From Struthio camelus (Eukaryota; Chordata; Aves; Struthioniformes; Struthionidae): a DNA stretch of 64,000 nt. The notes beneath the pieces were generated by a model. The model did not search any database. It was not told the origin of the DNA and saw nothing but the letters and a program-made list of their open reading frames with translations. Below, piece after piece: positions 49,401 to 61,800 of this stretch. The DNA is taken from contig NC_090982.1 in the NCBI RefSeq assembly GCF_040807025.1, positions 50,327,112 to 50,391,111 on the forward strand. Reading direction: 5' to 3'. Both the position numbers and the translations under genes were made by a program. How positions within the stretch are numbered: position 1 is the stretch's first letter; each line of letters starts with the position of its first letter.

Positions 49401-52400
49401 CTGTCCCTTTGGCTGCTACCCTGTTCCCTGGTGTTTGCAGACTTGCGACAACTCTCATCCATACTTGCTGGCAGGAACTCCTCAGATGCTTGATTCCAGT
49501 AGCCAAAAAGAACCTAAGTGCAACTCATGCCTCACACTCCTAAGATGCTAGACTTGACATCTGTACCAAGAGCTCGAGCAGAGGAGAGGTGACGAGACAT
49601 CCAGGAAATGTCTTGGCATAACTCCCTAATGCCAAAGTGCCACTATTTCTTTCTGTGTGTTTGCCTATTCAGTGCACTTTGTACCAAACTGCTCGGTACT
49701 AGTCTAGGTTTTCTGCATTTATAAATTCATGCTAGTTGGCTAAGATATGCTTTAACTATGACAGCTCAGTAGTATCTAGTTGTTAGTGGCATTTTTGCAG
49801 TTAATCATGGCATCTCATACTTTCTGCACAATAAAGGAGAAGTCAGTAGATGTGGTATATTTGTGTAGATAGATACAGTTAAGCAAACTGTCAAAGTGAA
49901 GGAAAATTGGACTGTACTGGATACATGTTAAATGTATCCAGGAATTAACTTACTGAAGAAAATTAAAGAAAGGGTAATCTTTATCTTTTCTGTTTTGAAG
50001 TTGGGCATCATTCTACCTGTCACACCAAATACAGGATAAACAAAGAAAATAGAGCCTTTCCCCAGCTGCGTTATATAAGGCATTTTGTACTTGAAGGACG
50101 TTTTTTTTTTTTTTTCCTCTCAGACAATTTATACTAAAGCATTTTTTCAGTCTATCCATTAATGTACTCTCTGACATTTTATACTTTTCTATGCTTTTCA
50201 CCATTTGGTTTTAGCTTTCGAGTTGCAGCTCCCAGACTGCTCAGGAAGTTGCCATATCACTGCACAGCCTTTTTTTCCCCACAGTCAAACTGTTATCTAC
50301 AGCCTGCCTCTCACTCAGCCATCTCCCCTCCTGTCCTGGCCCCTTGTCACCCTGAAAATTATTGTTTTGTTTTTTTTTTCTATAGCAGAGGAATTATAGA
50401 GGTCTTCACTGTCTCCATGCTAATCTGGGTGATATGGTTTGAGCTGTCTTGGACTGTTACAAGACACAAGATATTGTGTATGTAAATTAATATAAAACAT
50501 GAATCTGAAAATCCAGTATTAATGTTTTGCAATGAAAAATATTAATTATGAAAGGATGTACATATAGGCTACTTAGACTATATTATAAATGTCAGTGATA
50601 TACTGCATACGCTATTGTAATGAAAGTATGAAGGTTTCATTTGGTCAACAGTCCATATCCTATAAAGAAAAAGGGTCAAAATTCTATATGTTTGTCTGTC
50701 ACATATCTTAAATAATGTCTTGCAACTTCATAGGACTTTAATACAGATTTTTCTAAAAACACATGGAACAATAGACTATTCATAGTGTACTGTAACTGAG
50801 TGAACAGTGACTCATTTGTCAAAAAACAAAAAAAAAAGAAAAAAGAAAAGAAAACCACTAATTTAACATACTATGCAGGGGCATATAAACAATGATCATT
50901 ACATTCCAAAAACTCAGGGTTTCAGAACTTTTGTAGCCACAGTGTAGTGAGTGTAGTGTTTCGCATGGACAGTTAGTGGTCAACAGGAGAAACAGAGGTG
51001 AGTCGGTTAGCAGAGTAAAAGAAAAATACGGTATCTGCAGAAAACAAGAAAAATCTGCCACAGAAGCAGAGAAATACCATGTACTGCAACACTGTATTTC
51101 TCAGTATGACATTATAAAGATATTATTTTAACAAGAACAACTCAGCAGGAATGTATTGATTTGAGGTCCTTTACTGTATGTGGATGCAATTACATTCTTA
51201 TGAAACCTCATAATAACACAAGTAACATTAAACCAGGTCAAACAAATATTGAGCAGCCTAAAGCATTACAGAGGACAAGCCAGAAGTTCTATATCCAAAA
51301 ATAAGACTCTTTCCTTGCTTCCCTTTTAATACAACTAAATACAAGACTACACATCTGGAAGAGTTAAGATTAGGCAAACAAATGTAGTAATCATCACTTG
51401 AGTCATGTCAGTTACTTTTCTGCTTCTTTTTGTCTTCCCACATGCACTGGACTCGCACTAAATTCCTATAAAACTTGTTTAGCTTGCTAATCAAATAGAC
51501 CAGATAAGAAGGCTTCACAGTTAACTGCCTAAAGCCAGACATCTCTTAAACAGGTGCAGCTCCTATTTTGACCACTGGCGTTTAGACTTCATTTGGTATT
51601 TGAATTCAACATGCAATGGCACCCAATATTGTGATCTTATATTCTAACATCTTTGCAACACTATCTTTTATTAGCAGCAGCAAAATTGCAGAACTAGGTT
51701 GAGACATTCTGAACACTTCACTAAGAAGTTCATGGCATTTCTTCCTTGCTGGCTGGCTGAAGTCTGTTATTTTCATTCATTTTGCCTAATGACATTATTT
51801 TTATTTGTTTTATCCTCATGATAGTGAATTCAGAGGATGCTCGGTCAATAGATCTGGGACTACATTCTGAAAATGAGGATAGAGGTTTCTATACAGAAAA
51901 CTTTCATTCTGCTTCCTGGGTTTTCAGAGGAGATGATGTCTCTCCCAATAATAGTCCTAGATGTCTCAGCAAAAGGCCTAGACCAGTAGCAAGTAAGTAG
52001 TCTAAAGCTACAAGTAATAAATGTCATAAAACTCTATGTAATTTTGGGCACTCTGAGGATACCATGGGATTAACATTTTGGAGAAGGTACCAGACACTTA
52101 CGCTGAAGACAAGAAAAAGAGGAAACCAAGAAAGTAAAAGAGGATTAAAAAACTGAATAAGTATTTCTTTTTGAGCTAATCTCTCGCATAATACCATAAT
52201 TGCCTGACAAAATCTATATTGGTAAGAGATCAGAATTAAACCTCATCTCTTGCTGCACGATAAACATAAAAGCAATGTATTTCATAGCTTCTTCAAGCAT
52301 GGCAATATCATACAGGACTATTTGTGGACATCAGGTATATTTAATAGTCATAAAATCAGGTCTGCATCAAACTTTCAAACAGTAGATCAGAGAGAAAAAC

Positions 52401-55400
52401 ATAAAGCTTGCTGTGAGTATGAAGTAGTTTTCTTGTTCTATTTGCAGTTTAAACCCTGTCACGCAAACAGATACAGTGAATGTCTTTTTTGTTTGTTGGG
52501 TTTTCCTTTACTGTTCAATTGTTAAGTTGCTGAAAGGTAACATGGTTTGAAGAGCTGAGAACAAAGTGAAATACCTCTGTAGCTTTACAGGAGATAGTTC
52601 TTTGTTGGAGCTCATAAATCATTCACCACACACTGGAGGAAACAAACGTGCTCTATAAATCTCCAGGTATGAAAAATCTCCATTAAAATATATGGGAATA
52701 TTCTATAGAGCATTTTGATTGCTTTCTCTCCCCAGAGGAAAGTCAGAAGTTCAGCAAACCACTTAAAGTAGGTATTGAAGTATCTATGCTCTTTTAGATA
52801 GATGATGTCAATTGGCCTGCTGGTAAAGAAACCTCTAAAGCAACTTCTATCTTTCAAATGTTACACAATTTGAAGACAAAATAACTATCATAAAATAATA
52901 TTAAATTGGCCCTCATTAAACAAACCCGGTAAAAGAATCAAATGATCAAAAGCAGACACTGAGAAGAGAATTTGAGTTTACACCGAAGTCTGTCAGGAGT
53001 ATAACATTTATTAATGAACCAGGCCTTTTGAGACATGATACTAATACTAGGCCTTTATTGCTGTTATGGGAAAGAGAAGAGTTGAAATGTGAAGTAGAGA
53101 GTTAGACCCTAATCCTCCTTTATAAGGACAATGATCCTTTTGTGTGTTGAATTCTGCTAACTTGAAAGACATTTCACATGGTACAGCCATCCATAGTAGG
53201 AGATCCCAGTGCCAGGGGACAGGGGGAAGGGGTTCGACTAGAGGACAGTGAGGGAGTGAGAGTAGGGAGTGAACAAGGAAGGGATGAAAGAGTAAAAAGG
53301 AAGCAACTGATATCCAAAAGATAGAGACTTTCAAAAACATGAAAAGAACTGCAGTTCAAGAAATAGACTTAAACTCGTTCAAGAATTTAGAGTGAATTTA
53401 GATTTGCAACTTAGAGCTCTGACGCATTCATTTAACAGAGGGCAGGAGTGATTTTTCTTTCCCATAATGTAGTTGGTGGACTGGAATGTTTGAGTCTGTC
53501 TTTGCCACTTCAGCACAAAGTCCAGCCACTTAACTTAAACCGCTGATGAAATAATACTTCACTGAAGCTGTCTGACTGTGCCCTGAGATGAATGAGGTTC
53601 TGTCAATCTCAGTGTGAGGGAGGTAAGGACTGACAGAGGTGCAGTACCAAACAGCAAGGAGTGGTACTGAAACCATCCCAGCAACTTGCAGAAAGTATGA
53701 GTGTCGTTTCCTATAGATAGGAAGTTTTCTAAACAAGCTGCTGCCTGTTAAATTGAATTTGATTTGCAAAGAAAAAGGATCTCCTTTTTCCTCCACTGCA
53801 GTTCGTGAAAGAACAGTGAAGATCGCTAAAGGAACTGGCAATTACCCCTGGGGTTTCCGAATCCAGTTCTCAAAGCCTATCCTTGTGACTGAAGTTGACA
53901 CAAGTAAGTAGTTGTTCTACCTATTAATTTCTGCTGTGAAAATATGTTATTAGTTTGCGTAATTAGTGGATATGAGGTATTTAATAAAACATACTTGCAC
54001 TCCTGAACTGCTCGTGACAAACTATCTTAAGGACGCAGTAAGTCTGAGGCAAACAGGACACTAGTCTGTGTCCTTCCAATACCAGTTCATACCTTACGCA
54101 AGTGTCTGTATCAAACCTCTTTCCGGAGATAAGGTCTAGCACTCTGTGGGACTGACATCCATTAATGACAACAATCACAGAATGAAACAGAGGATGCAGT
54201 GAGGATGCACCCACGTCTAGAGTATGTGTACATACAGAGTACAGAGTAGAGTTAGAGAAGGAACAGGAGGTAGAGTAGACTCTGAAAGATTTCTACTACA
54301 AAAGACTTAAAACTGTCATCCCAGATCAAGAGTGCTAGTGAGGACCCACCTGCAAGGCATCTAAGAATAGCTCTGTTACTTTCCTGGCTTTTTGTATCAT
54401 GTTGTCCTGTTTCCTGACTACATGGGTCTAATATCGGAGGCCTCAGAATCCATTAGCTGAACCCATCACTTTAAATACTGCATATAGCGCTACCAAATGG
54501 TGTCATTATTCAACTCCTCTAGAGAAAATCAGAAAAGCCAGAAATCTGGCAAAGGAGCAAAATGCAGAGTAGAAAATGACATATCTGAAAAGGTCAAACA
54601 CTTTACTAACACATTGCAAGCTCTAAGACTGGTATCAGAAACCCACGCAGCTCCTTAAGGTCTGAACATTGTTAGATTTATACCTCAGCCATCATGTCTT
54701 GTGCATGATGCTATTGTTCATGACTTCTAAAAGTCATTCTAACTTGTTGTCTAAGAGCAAGTGTTCTGCTTATTACATGCTAAAAACAAAGCCTTCAGTC
54801 TAGAAGAGCAACCCATGCAAAGGATAGTCCTATTCAACAGGAAAAAAAAAGTGTTAGAAGTGATTAACTTATTTTCTACCAATTTGCAGGAGCTGACTAT
54901 GACTTATCCAAGGATCTCTTGGATACTGTAACCTACATGTAAATAAACATGATTTTGGCAACATGTCCTAGAAAACCGTTCTGTATTTAAGCATGTACAG
55001 GCAATAATTCCATTATCAATTGAAGCCTAGCCAATAATGTCAATCTAAAAAGCCTTTTGCCTGTAGAATATTGTACGGAGGACCTAGTAAGATTGAATTA
55101 TGGATAAAGTGACTACATAATGCCATTTATCCCAAAACAGCTACATAATTTTACTTCAGAATACTTTTTTGTTAATATATCTATAGCTCTTCAGACTAGA
55201 TAATTTTCACAGTATAATTTAGGTGCAAAACGATATGGCATGAATCTGAGAAAGTAATTTTGAGAAACTCTTTCAGCTTATCACATTAGAATGTTACTTT
55301 TGAGAAAGAGCTTAAAGATTGCCATCACTCATGCTGAGTATTTTAAGAAAACAAAATTACTGAGCTCTGCCATCATTGGCCTAAATACCGCAACTGTGGT

Positions 55401-58400
55401 GATGTGTACTTCGACAACTAGCTGTGGTATCAGATTGCTGGGAATTCAAGTCCCTATTCATGCAAAGTTCTCTTTGCTCCAAAGAGATATTTCTCCTCCC
55501 TGGTTCCAAAAGATTCAGCTGACTTCCCCATTGTAAACATAAGAGATTCCCTTAGTGCTCTTAAATCATAGAATAGAACCTCTGAAGAGACCCTTCAAAT
55601 TCAAATGAGGAGTTTTACACCTAAATGTAAATAAATTATAAGTCATACACACGGCATTAACCCTAGTATCCAACAAGCACTAACCCTAACACGTACTAAT
55701 TAAAATGCAAAACTGCTACTCACATTGTGTGTCACTACTAAGTTTATTTGTATCTTTTGTTTTCAAATGTGCTTGCTTTTAAACAACAGACTATTCTTTT
55801 TTACAGATAAACTTTTAGTAAAATTTCATTTCTTCGAAATATGGCTGGCTTCATTAAAAGAGACATAAAAATTGCATCTGAATCGCTTTTCAGTTGCACA
55901 ATGAAATAAAGACATTATTCTAATAATATTTTAAAGAGCATTTATGCTCATAAAATCTTGTATGATACGTTGAAGGCCAGCACAGACCAAAACACCTAAT
56001 TTGCAAATGTGTTGTAATACATATGGGGGTGAACCATGGCTTTATTGTGCCTACTGTTTATTGTTAAGTTTTTACTAATTTGTTCCCCACAGCTTCTAAG
56101 TGACCTAAGAAATACATTGAGCCATCACATTTACTGATAGATTTCAGATTATTAAAAATCATACTTTAAATAATATGGGTGGGGAAAAATTTTTCCAGTA
56201 AGTTTTTCTCCCAGTATATTAGGAATGCTTAATTATAAATGAGAAGAAAAAACTGTGTCTGAAAAGTACGCGGGTGGGATTTAACCGACTGCATTAGTGT
56301 TTGTGAACGGAGCATATTTATCACATCTAATTTGCCTCCATTCCTGGCTAGCATTCGTCTGAGTCCTATTTTATTAGGAGCATATATACTTTGCAACAGT
56401 TGACAAATAAACAAGATGATACATTCACGATCCGAATCACTCACTCTTTTGTTAGCTAGTATGTTATTTCCTCTTCAAGTCACAAACCACAAAATATTAT
56501 AACCAAATTCTGCTAACCAGCAAGATTTTTCTAAAATCCGTAACTCACTGGAGTAATGGATGCTCTTTCCACTGTCTTCACTGAAGACTGGATCAGATCT
56601 TTTTTGGAAATTTAGGCCCAAACCCTCAAAAATACTGGAGTGCCTACTCGCCTCTTAAAGTATTTAAATCATAATGACAGTAAATGACATTTCTCCACTG
56701 CCAGTGATTTTCTGGAATTGAATTAGTACTTAAACCCTGAAGTTTCATTTGTAGGCCACTAACAAGTTGCTCAGAAAAACTTACCCCCCTTGCTCAGAAA
56801 AGCTTACCCCACCTCCAAGTTCAAGTCATGAAGACCCCAAAGCATAATTCTTGACTGGCTGGACAGATATCTATTTTGCTATAACAACCTCATCACATAG
56901 ATATGCTTGATAATAACATCCCTTTTTTTTCCAATTTTGATTCTAGACAGTACAGCTGAAGAAGCAGGGCTTCAGGTAGGGGATATTCTGATAGCAGTCA
57001 ATGGAACGGATGTCACAAGCATGCCACATTCAGAAGCTGCAAATCTGGCAAGGAAAGGTGAGTTTGAAATCATCTTAAGTTACATGAATCAGGATCACTA
57101 TACAATGCTCATAACATACCTGCAATATGACAATGGAGGTTACAGAAGACTCAATTAACAGTTTAATACATCTGCACTGGCATTGCCTAAATCACTTGCT
57201 TTTCTAGACCTTGCTAGAAACATAGCAGAATATGGACATACTGACAAAATATTCCCCAAAGAGCATGTTTGACAATACAGGCAGCTTTTGGCTCTCCTGC
57301 CTTAATGAGAGAGTCTCCTGAAAGTGACTTCAGAGACACCAATATCCAATTTATGCCTTATGCTTCCTCAGGGGGAAAATTCACAGCTTGGTTCACTGCT
57401 CCCAGTAACTATTTCTGTGTTGCTGGGAACTGAAGTCTAGTCAGGAGAGCAGAGAGGTTATTTCATGAGGCAGCCTTTTGCAACATCGCAGAAACAAGCA
57501 GTCAGTAGTATTAATCAGGTATATTCTTCCTAGTATTGTGATGACTAAAACTTAAAGATACCCATGTTTGCATGTTGAAAGTCAACCTACTGCAGCTCTT
57601 TTATTTATCTCAGATATGGTTTTGACACGGGCTCACAGAAAATTCAATAAATTAAAATGCTTTTACAAGACAGTGACAAATTTATCTTGACACATACCAA
57701 GTTCTTTAATTATAGAGGTGCCATTCACACTGTTACATTTAAGAGTATGTCAAGTCTTTTAGTAGATAAATCTCTGATTACAGGGTATTTTTAACTCCAC
57801 TAAGAGAACCCCCCCCTACCCCGGCATGAATCTTGGCACACAGGCAGCATTCCCAAAGTCAAATGTCCCCAAAACAGAAACCCAGCAAATGTTTTGCAAA
57901 TGAAAATATGTCGTAGTCACAGTTCTCAATCTTTTTCAAACTGCCACCTGCTCTGAAGTAGTATCTGGTATAATCAGAATTTCAGGCCTCTAGGGGCAAA
58001 GCCATACATGTGCTGATAGCATCAGCATATTCTAAAACAGTACCACATTGCTGATAACAATATGACATTTTTAGCCAATCTTGCAGTCTAACACTTCTTT
58101 TGAGCACTTACCTTTTGCAATTGATAAGTGGGCAGATAAGCACAGAATAGGCTCCAACAGCAAGCCTCCTCTGTGAGGGGCATAAATAGCAGAAAACCTT
58201 AGCAGACTCCAAAACATAGAAAAGAAGGAAATCCCAAGAGCATATGTACGATAACAGAGACTGAAGGTGGCCCTAAGGGTATTCTCAGCAATTGTTGTAT
58301 AAATCCCAATTTATGCATACACATCTGATTTCAGGCAATGAAATTTAGCCAGTTCTTCAAACTGATAAAATAAACTCGGTGCTAGCAAAAGTAGATCACA

Positions 58401-58832
58401 AAAGCTGTTTTAAGAGTTGTCTTCAGATAGCTGGCTCCATTACAAGTCCTCAGCACAATGTGAATTTCATCCCTGAATTTCTATTAAAAGAAGGCCAAAC
58501 ATTCTAGAGGCTGCACTAGGAGGAAAAGGGGAGGGGATGGCATACTGCCTTCGTGTTCTTCACCCCATAGCAGAGGAGTGTACTTCTCCAGGAAACTGGA
58601 TTGTTATTTCTAGTTCTGACTTAGGTTTTAATACTCTTCATGTAATATTTTAGGTCCTGATATCTTGACTATGGTGGTGGGATCCGATATCAGCCGTTAC
58701 CCTAACACTCCCAGGCCCACCTGTCGGGGATATTTGCACAAACGAACACAGTCAGCGATACTAAAGGGATGGAGGAAGAGGTGGTTTGTGCTGAAACATA
58801 ATGGCCACCTCCACTATTACAAACACAAGAAG
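40372..58832 (+). CDS. PDZPH1: PDZPH1, PDZ and PH domain protein (5' part, 7 coding exons, truncated by window edge)
   Basis: The exons join in frame as 40406-40463, 41476-43956, 47499-47681, 51825-51992, 53802-53903, 56947-57057 and 58654-58832, encoding 1,094 residues. The N-terminus is Lys/Arg-rich. Residues 20 to about 960 are mostly low-complexity Ser/Glu/Lys, without clear domains. A PDZ domain lies at about 967-1047, with carboxylate loop WGFRI (980-984) and the GLQVGDILIAVNG core (1005-1017). A PH domain begins at about 1058 with RGYLHKR, GWRKRWFVL and LHYYK, then leaves the window. The PDZ-PH pair and the position downstream of NUDT12 on the same strand identify PDZPH1; the human locus is named PDZPH1P, a pseudogene. 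A scaffold role linking peptide ligands and membrane lipid is inferred from the domains; function is not established. No frameshift or stop is seen in any exon. Confidence 0.87.
40915..41030 (+). mobile_element. MIR-like SINE relic
   Basis: CTGCCACTGATTTGCTGTGTG, a spaced TTAATCCCTTTG stretch and CTCATCTGTAAAAGGATTA follow in the order of the MIR/CORE-SINE consensus (CTGCCACTTACTAGCTGTGTG, then CTCATCTGTAAAATG). It is diverged and truncated. Confidence 0.6.
41216..41253 (+). repeat. 19-bp tandem duplication
   Basis: TTCCTGTAACTGGAGTGAG is followed directly by TTCCTGTAATTAGAATGAG: 16 of 19 bases match. Confidence 0.75.
41476..43956 (+). CDS. PDZPH1: PDZPH1 large exon 2 (disordered region)
   Basis: A long pyrimidine tract and AG at 41,474-41,475 precede it; donor GTAGGT is at 43957. 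At 2,481 nt (827 codons, phase 1-1) it is an unusually long internal exon. It encodes an acidic, Ser-rich stretch, then a possibly structured segment at about residues 107-165 (ILATVTFGESDG through VEIKNLSLFG) of unknown family. It also has three basic motifs suited to basophilic kinases or 14-3-3: RRKS (436-439), RRDS (454-457) and RRGS (669-672). No stop interrupts the exon, strong evidence that it is maintained as coding. Confidence 0.9.
44007..44171 (+). terminator. Candidate intronic polyadenylation site of PDZPH1
   Basis: Reading past the exon 2 donor adds 17 codons and ends at TAG 44007-44009. Two AATAAA hexamers follow at 44159-44164 and 44166-44171. Used together they would make a short isoform without PDZ and PH. 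Confidence 0.4.
44344..44370. repeat. 8-bp inverted repeat
   Basis: ACCACATG (44344-44351) and CATGTGGT (44363-44370) are perfect arms around an 11-nt loop; each carries a CACATG/CATGTG E-box-like word. Confidence 0.6.
47499..47681 (+). CDS. PDZPH1: PDZPH1 exon 3
   Basis: 61 codons, phase 1-1. The acceptor AG at 47,497-47,498 was chosen because an in-frame TAA at 47,429-47,431 excludes earlier ones and the phase fits exon 2. The tract before it is only moderately pyrimidine-rich. The donor is GTGAGT at 47682. It encodes a polar segment with the basic block WARRRKQFKDSKK, no known domain. Confidence 0.75.
47682..51824 (+). other. PDZPH1 intron 3
   Basis: No exon or RNA gene found. It has a T-run near 50,101, a possible old interspersed repeat near 48,690, and an A-rich stretch near 50,820-50,855. 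Confidence 0.65.
48680..48740 (+). mobile_element. Possible ancient amniote repeat fragment
   Basis: TACCTAAACATAGGTGCCTAC resembles the TAGGTGCCTAAC words of an old sauropsid/amniote repeat, but only this short stretch is suggestive. Confidence 0.25.
51825..51992 (+). CDS. PDZPH1: PDZPH1 exon 4
   Basis: Acceptor CCTCATGATAG ends at 51824; donor GTAAGT at 51993. 56 codons, phase 1-1. The sequence (NSEDARSIDLGLHSENEDRG, then a KRPRP block) is polar and acidic then basic, the linker before the PDZ domain. Confidence 0.82.
51993..53801 (+). other. PDZPH1 intron 4
   Basis: No features of note. A purine-rich patch lies at about 53,220-53,330. Confidence 0.65.
53802..53903 (+). CDS. PDZPH1: PDZPH1 exon 5 (PDZ N-terminal half)
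   Basis: A strong acceptor (TTTTTCCTCCACTGCAG) ends at 53801; donor GTAAGT at 53904. 34 codons, phase 1-1. It encodes RTVKIAKGTGNYPWGFRIQF and PILVTEVDT: PDZ strands and the carboxylate-binding loop, here WGFRI. Confidence 0.9.
56600..56680 (+). mobile_element. Possible ancient amniote repeat fragment
   Basis: A stretch with TTTAGGCCCAAACCCTCAAA and GAGTGCCTACTCGCC resembles an old amniote interspersed repeat with CAGATCCTCAAAGG and AGGTGCCTAACTCCC words. Low similarity; tentative. Confidence 0.25.
56767..56811 (+). repeat. 23-bp tandem duplication
   Basis: TTGCTCAGAAAAACTTACCC at 56767 is repeated as TTGCTCAGAAAAGCTTACCC at 56790, with one substitution across the shared word. Confidence 0.85.
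56947..57057 (+). CDS. PDZPH1: PDZPH1 exon 6 (PDZ C-terminal half)
   Basis: Acceptor CAATTTTGATTCTAG ends at 56946; donor GTGAGT at 57058. 37 codons, phase 1-1. It encodes AEEAGLQVGDILIAVNGTDV and HSEAANLARKG, the hallmark PDZ core and helix. Confidence 0.93.
57058..58653 (+). other. PDZPH1 intron 6
   Basis: No exon, RNA gene or clear repeat seen; a C-run lies near 57,810. Confidence 0.65.
58654..58832 (+). CDS. PDZPH1: PDZPH1 exon 7 (end of PDZ, start of PH)
   Basis: Acceptor TGTAATATTTTAG ends at 58653; donor GTAAGG at 58833 (phase 0). It encodes the last PDZ strand (DILTMVVGSD), a linker, and the first PH strands: RGYLHKR, KGWRKRWFVL and HLHYYKHKK. The rest of the PH domain is not seen in the window. 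Confidence 0.92.
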
Positions 58833-61800
58833 GTAAGGAGAGAGGCTGGTGAGTAAGCAAGCTGTATCCTGAACTAAGTACAGCACGTTATCTTGGCTTG
58901 CAGGACTTATGGAATAGCACCAATACTAAAGATGTTTCCTGTGTGTGGTGTATATAGAAGGCCCCTTGGGCAATTCTGTCTTCCTTTATCTTACAGATAT
59001 AACAGATATTAACTGTCAGGCTTTGATGGATTCACATTTAATCTCATAGTTCTAATACTAAAGAAATCTATGAACTGAACAGGCTCTGGGAGGCTTTGGA
59101 AGAGAGGAAATAGTTTCAGAAGTATAGGAGCTTTATATTCCATCTACCATTTTATGAATTTTTTTAAGCCAACGTAAGCATAAGTTTTCTCTGTGTGTGT
59201 GGAACTGTACAGAGAGATATGGGGCAGGCTCCATTTTCTCAGTGTGCTAAAGGACTGTAGCACGGCTCAGTGCCTCGTTTATTCTCTGTCATGTGAGTAG
59301 GGAGCTGTATCCACTCTTAAGCGCTGTATAAGGCTTTACTTCAGCTAGCTGTAGGCTTCTTAAAAGGCATAAAACTGGTGCTTCATGAAGAATAATACCT
59401 TACTTGGCATTATACTGAGGCTACCACTTCAATACAAAGTAATTTTACAATCCCCTAGCATAGCAGTGAGTCTTAACGGCTTAAAACCAATGGCTTCAGC
59501 CATTGCATCAGCTATAAGTAGGTAGAATACTCAAATATGTATTTGCCACAAAAAATAAAGACATGACTTTTTTTGCAGTAATTTTCAGTTTTTCCTCAAA
59601 ATTTGTTAACTTTAGGGATCTTTGTTTTACAAGTTCACATGAAGTGCCTGCTGGACAGTTCCTCGAGATGCCAGTGGGCATGTTTCAGCCAGTATCCGGC
59701 AGGTGGAGTATTTTGATAATAGATATTCTTCACTAAGGGGAAAGGATGAATTCACCTGCTATACAGTAGCATCTTACTGTAATTTGCGAGGCAGTTTAAC
59801 AGGTGCTGCATGTAACTACAAGGTACTAATCCCTTCCTTTGTATAACTTCGTGATGAACTTATTCATGTAGGAAGTTACATTTATAAAATTAAACAGGTT
59901 TATTTCAAAGCCTGCAGTCTGTTCAGAACATTTTGTAGTAAAAAAAAAATCTTGTAAAAAAAGATCCAAAATGATCCATTAAGCATTCATTTTCATCTCA
60001 TTTCAAGCAAACTTCGTAAAGCTGAGACAATTTGCCCTGGTGAGGGATTTTTCACTACACAAAGTTCACGTAACTTCCAGTAAATCTTCTAGCTAAATCT
60101 AGGAATGACATCAGTGGAAATACCAGCTTAGAAATAGGCAGAAAGGGATTCGTCTCTCTTGCACAGCTTGAACACAGGCCAGTGAAATGCACCTATGCCC
60201 GTCCTTAATAAAAAAAATTACATTAAAACCTAGGGATGGCACCAAGCCCACGTTAATATTACGCCCTATAAATAGTTTTGGCCTCTAACACACTCACACA
60301 GTTTTTGGACAGCACAGCATGTAGACATACCAGCACAGACTTGTAATGCACATGAATATAATCTACACAACAATAAGGTGTAAGGGAATTTCAGCTAAAA
60401 GAAGATGGGGGGAAGATGGGATAATACAACAGGCTTCACTCCTAAACATAAACCTGCTTTTGTATTGCTTTCTCTACTATGTGTCATCTCTCTCCATTCC
60501 CTCCAGTCTTCCATGTATATATTTCATTTTTGCATGCTAGCCTGTTTAGTCAATTTTACATTAATAGTAGAGCCAATCCCCAAAAAAGAAAAAAACCTTC
60601 TCCTTTGACAATTTCTCCTTTTCAGTAAAATGCTGGAGACCAAATTTTTACTTGAAAGATGCTGGTGCAATGCTTCCCGAGAACCATACTTTGAGGGCTT
60701 GGGAGTCCATCTTCCTCTACAGTTCAGGATCTCTGATAACTCACTGCTATGCATCTGGTCTCTCCTCTTGGTAAACCTAAGCATAGAGTTTCATGGACCA
60801 TACTATTAACGTGAAGAAAAAACTCCCATGAGGCACTGCAAGATCATATCCAAACTAAAATTAGTCAAGCTTTCAGGCATTCAAGTCTCTTGATCAAAAC
60901 CAAACACTTCTGTGGGAAAAAGACATTTTGCTAGAAGTAGCTAAAAATTGTAGAAAGTGCCTCCTTGTCTACAATTTTCTCTCCCCCTGACATTTTCAGC
61001 AAACAGCCTGGTAGACTTATTTCCCTGCATGTGCCATGACATAAACACTAGCCAGCTTGTCAAGGTCATGCTGCAGAACCACTGAGCTTCACAGATATAC
61101 AACAAAGCAGTCTGGCTTTCTGTCATCATTATTTCAGCACCAGTTATTCTAGTCTAAAAACAAAAAACAACATACGCTAAAAAGGATACAAACATGTAGG
61201 AACTTTTTTGCTTGGAGAGAAGTTTTTATTTTACCCCTAATCAGGTCATTCATCAAATTCTTGAAATGTAAAGAAATCTAATTATGCCTTTTAAACACTC
61301 TCCACTTCCCAATCAATTAACTAACCTGGAAGAAACAGTGTTATATAAATTGGATTAAGGATTAAAAGGTGCCCCATAATCTTACATTCATTTGTATTTA
61401 ATTGATTTGGTCTTTTTTTTCTTTCAATCATTAGATTTATTTTTAAGGTAATTTTTTTTCTTCCCTACCTACTCCTATCTTGTTTATTGCCTTAAAAAAT
61501 AGCTTCCTGAATCATCCCAACCTTGTATTTTGATGGCAGGCTCTTCTGCATTGAAAACACGCCTTTCCTTTTGTTTAAAAAAGGTACATAAATTTAAAAC
61601 ACTGCATAAATATTTTGTAATAGCAATTACTACTTGTTTTCTTGCATTACCAAAGACTAATGCCATTCAACAACTTTTTGAAACTTTTCATACAATTTTT
61701 TTAGCTCTCCCTCCCTCCCGCCCTCCTTCTCTTTCTGGACTCCAAAGAACACTAAAATATTACAGTACTTCTTAAGTACCTGAAAGCCTGAGCGCCCTTC

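Larger units (their letters stand above)
53904..56946 (+). other. PDZPH1 intron 5
   Basis: No exon found. An AATCATAGAATAG word at 55,564 may be a tiny CR1 tail fragment. A 23-bp tandem duplication lies at 56,767. Confidence 0.6.

Noticed and set aside
56907..57158. Open frame running past the PDZPH1 exon 6 donor
   Set aside because: The PDZ coding match stops exactly at the GTGAGT donor and resumes in exon 7; the read-through tail is intronic.
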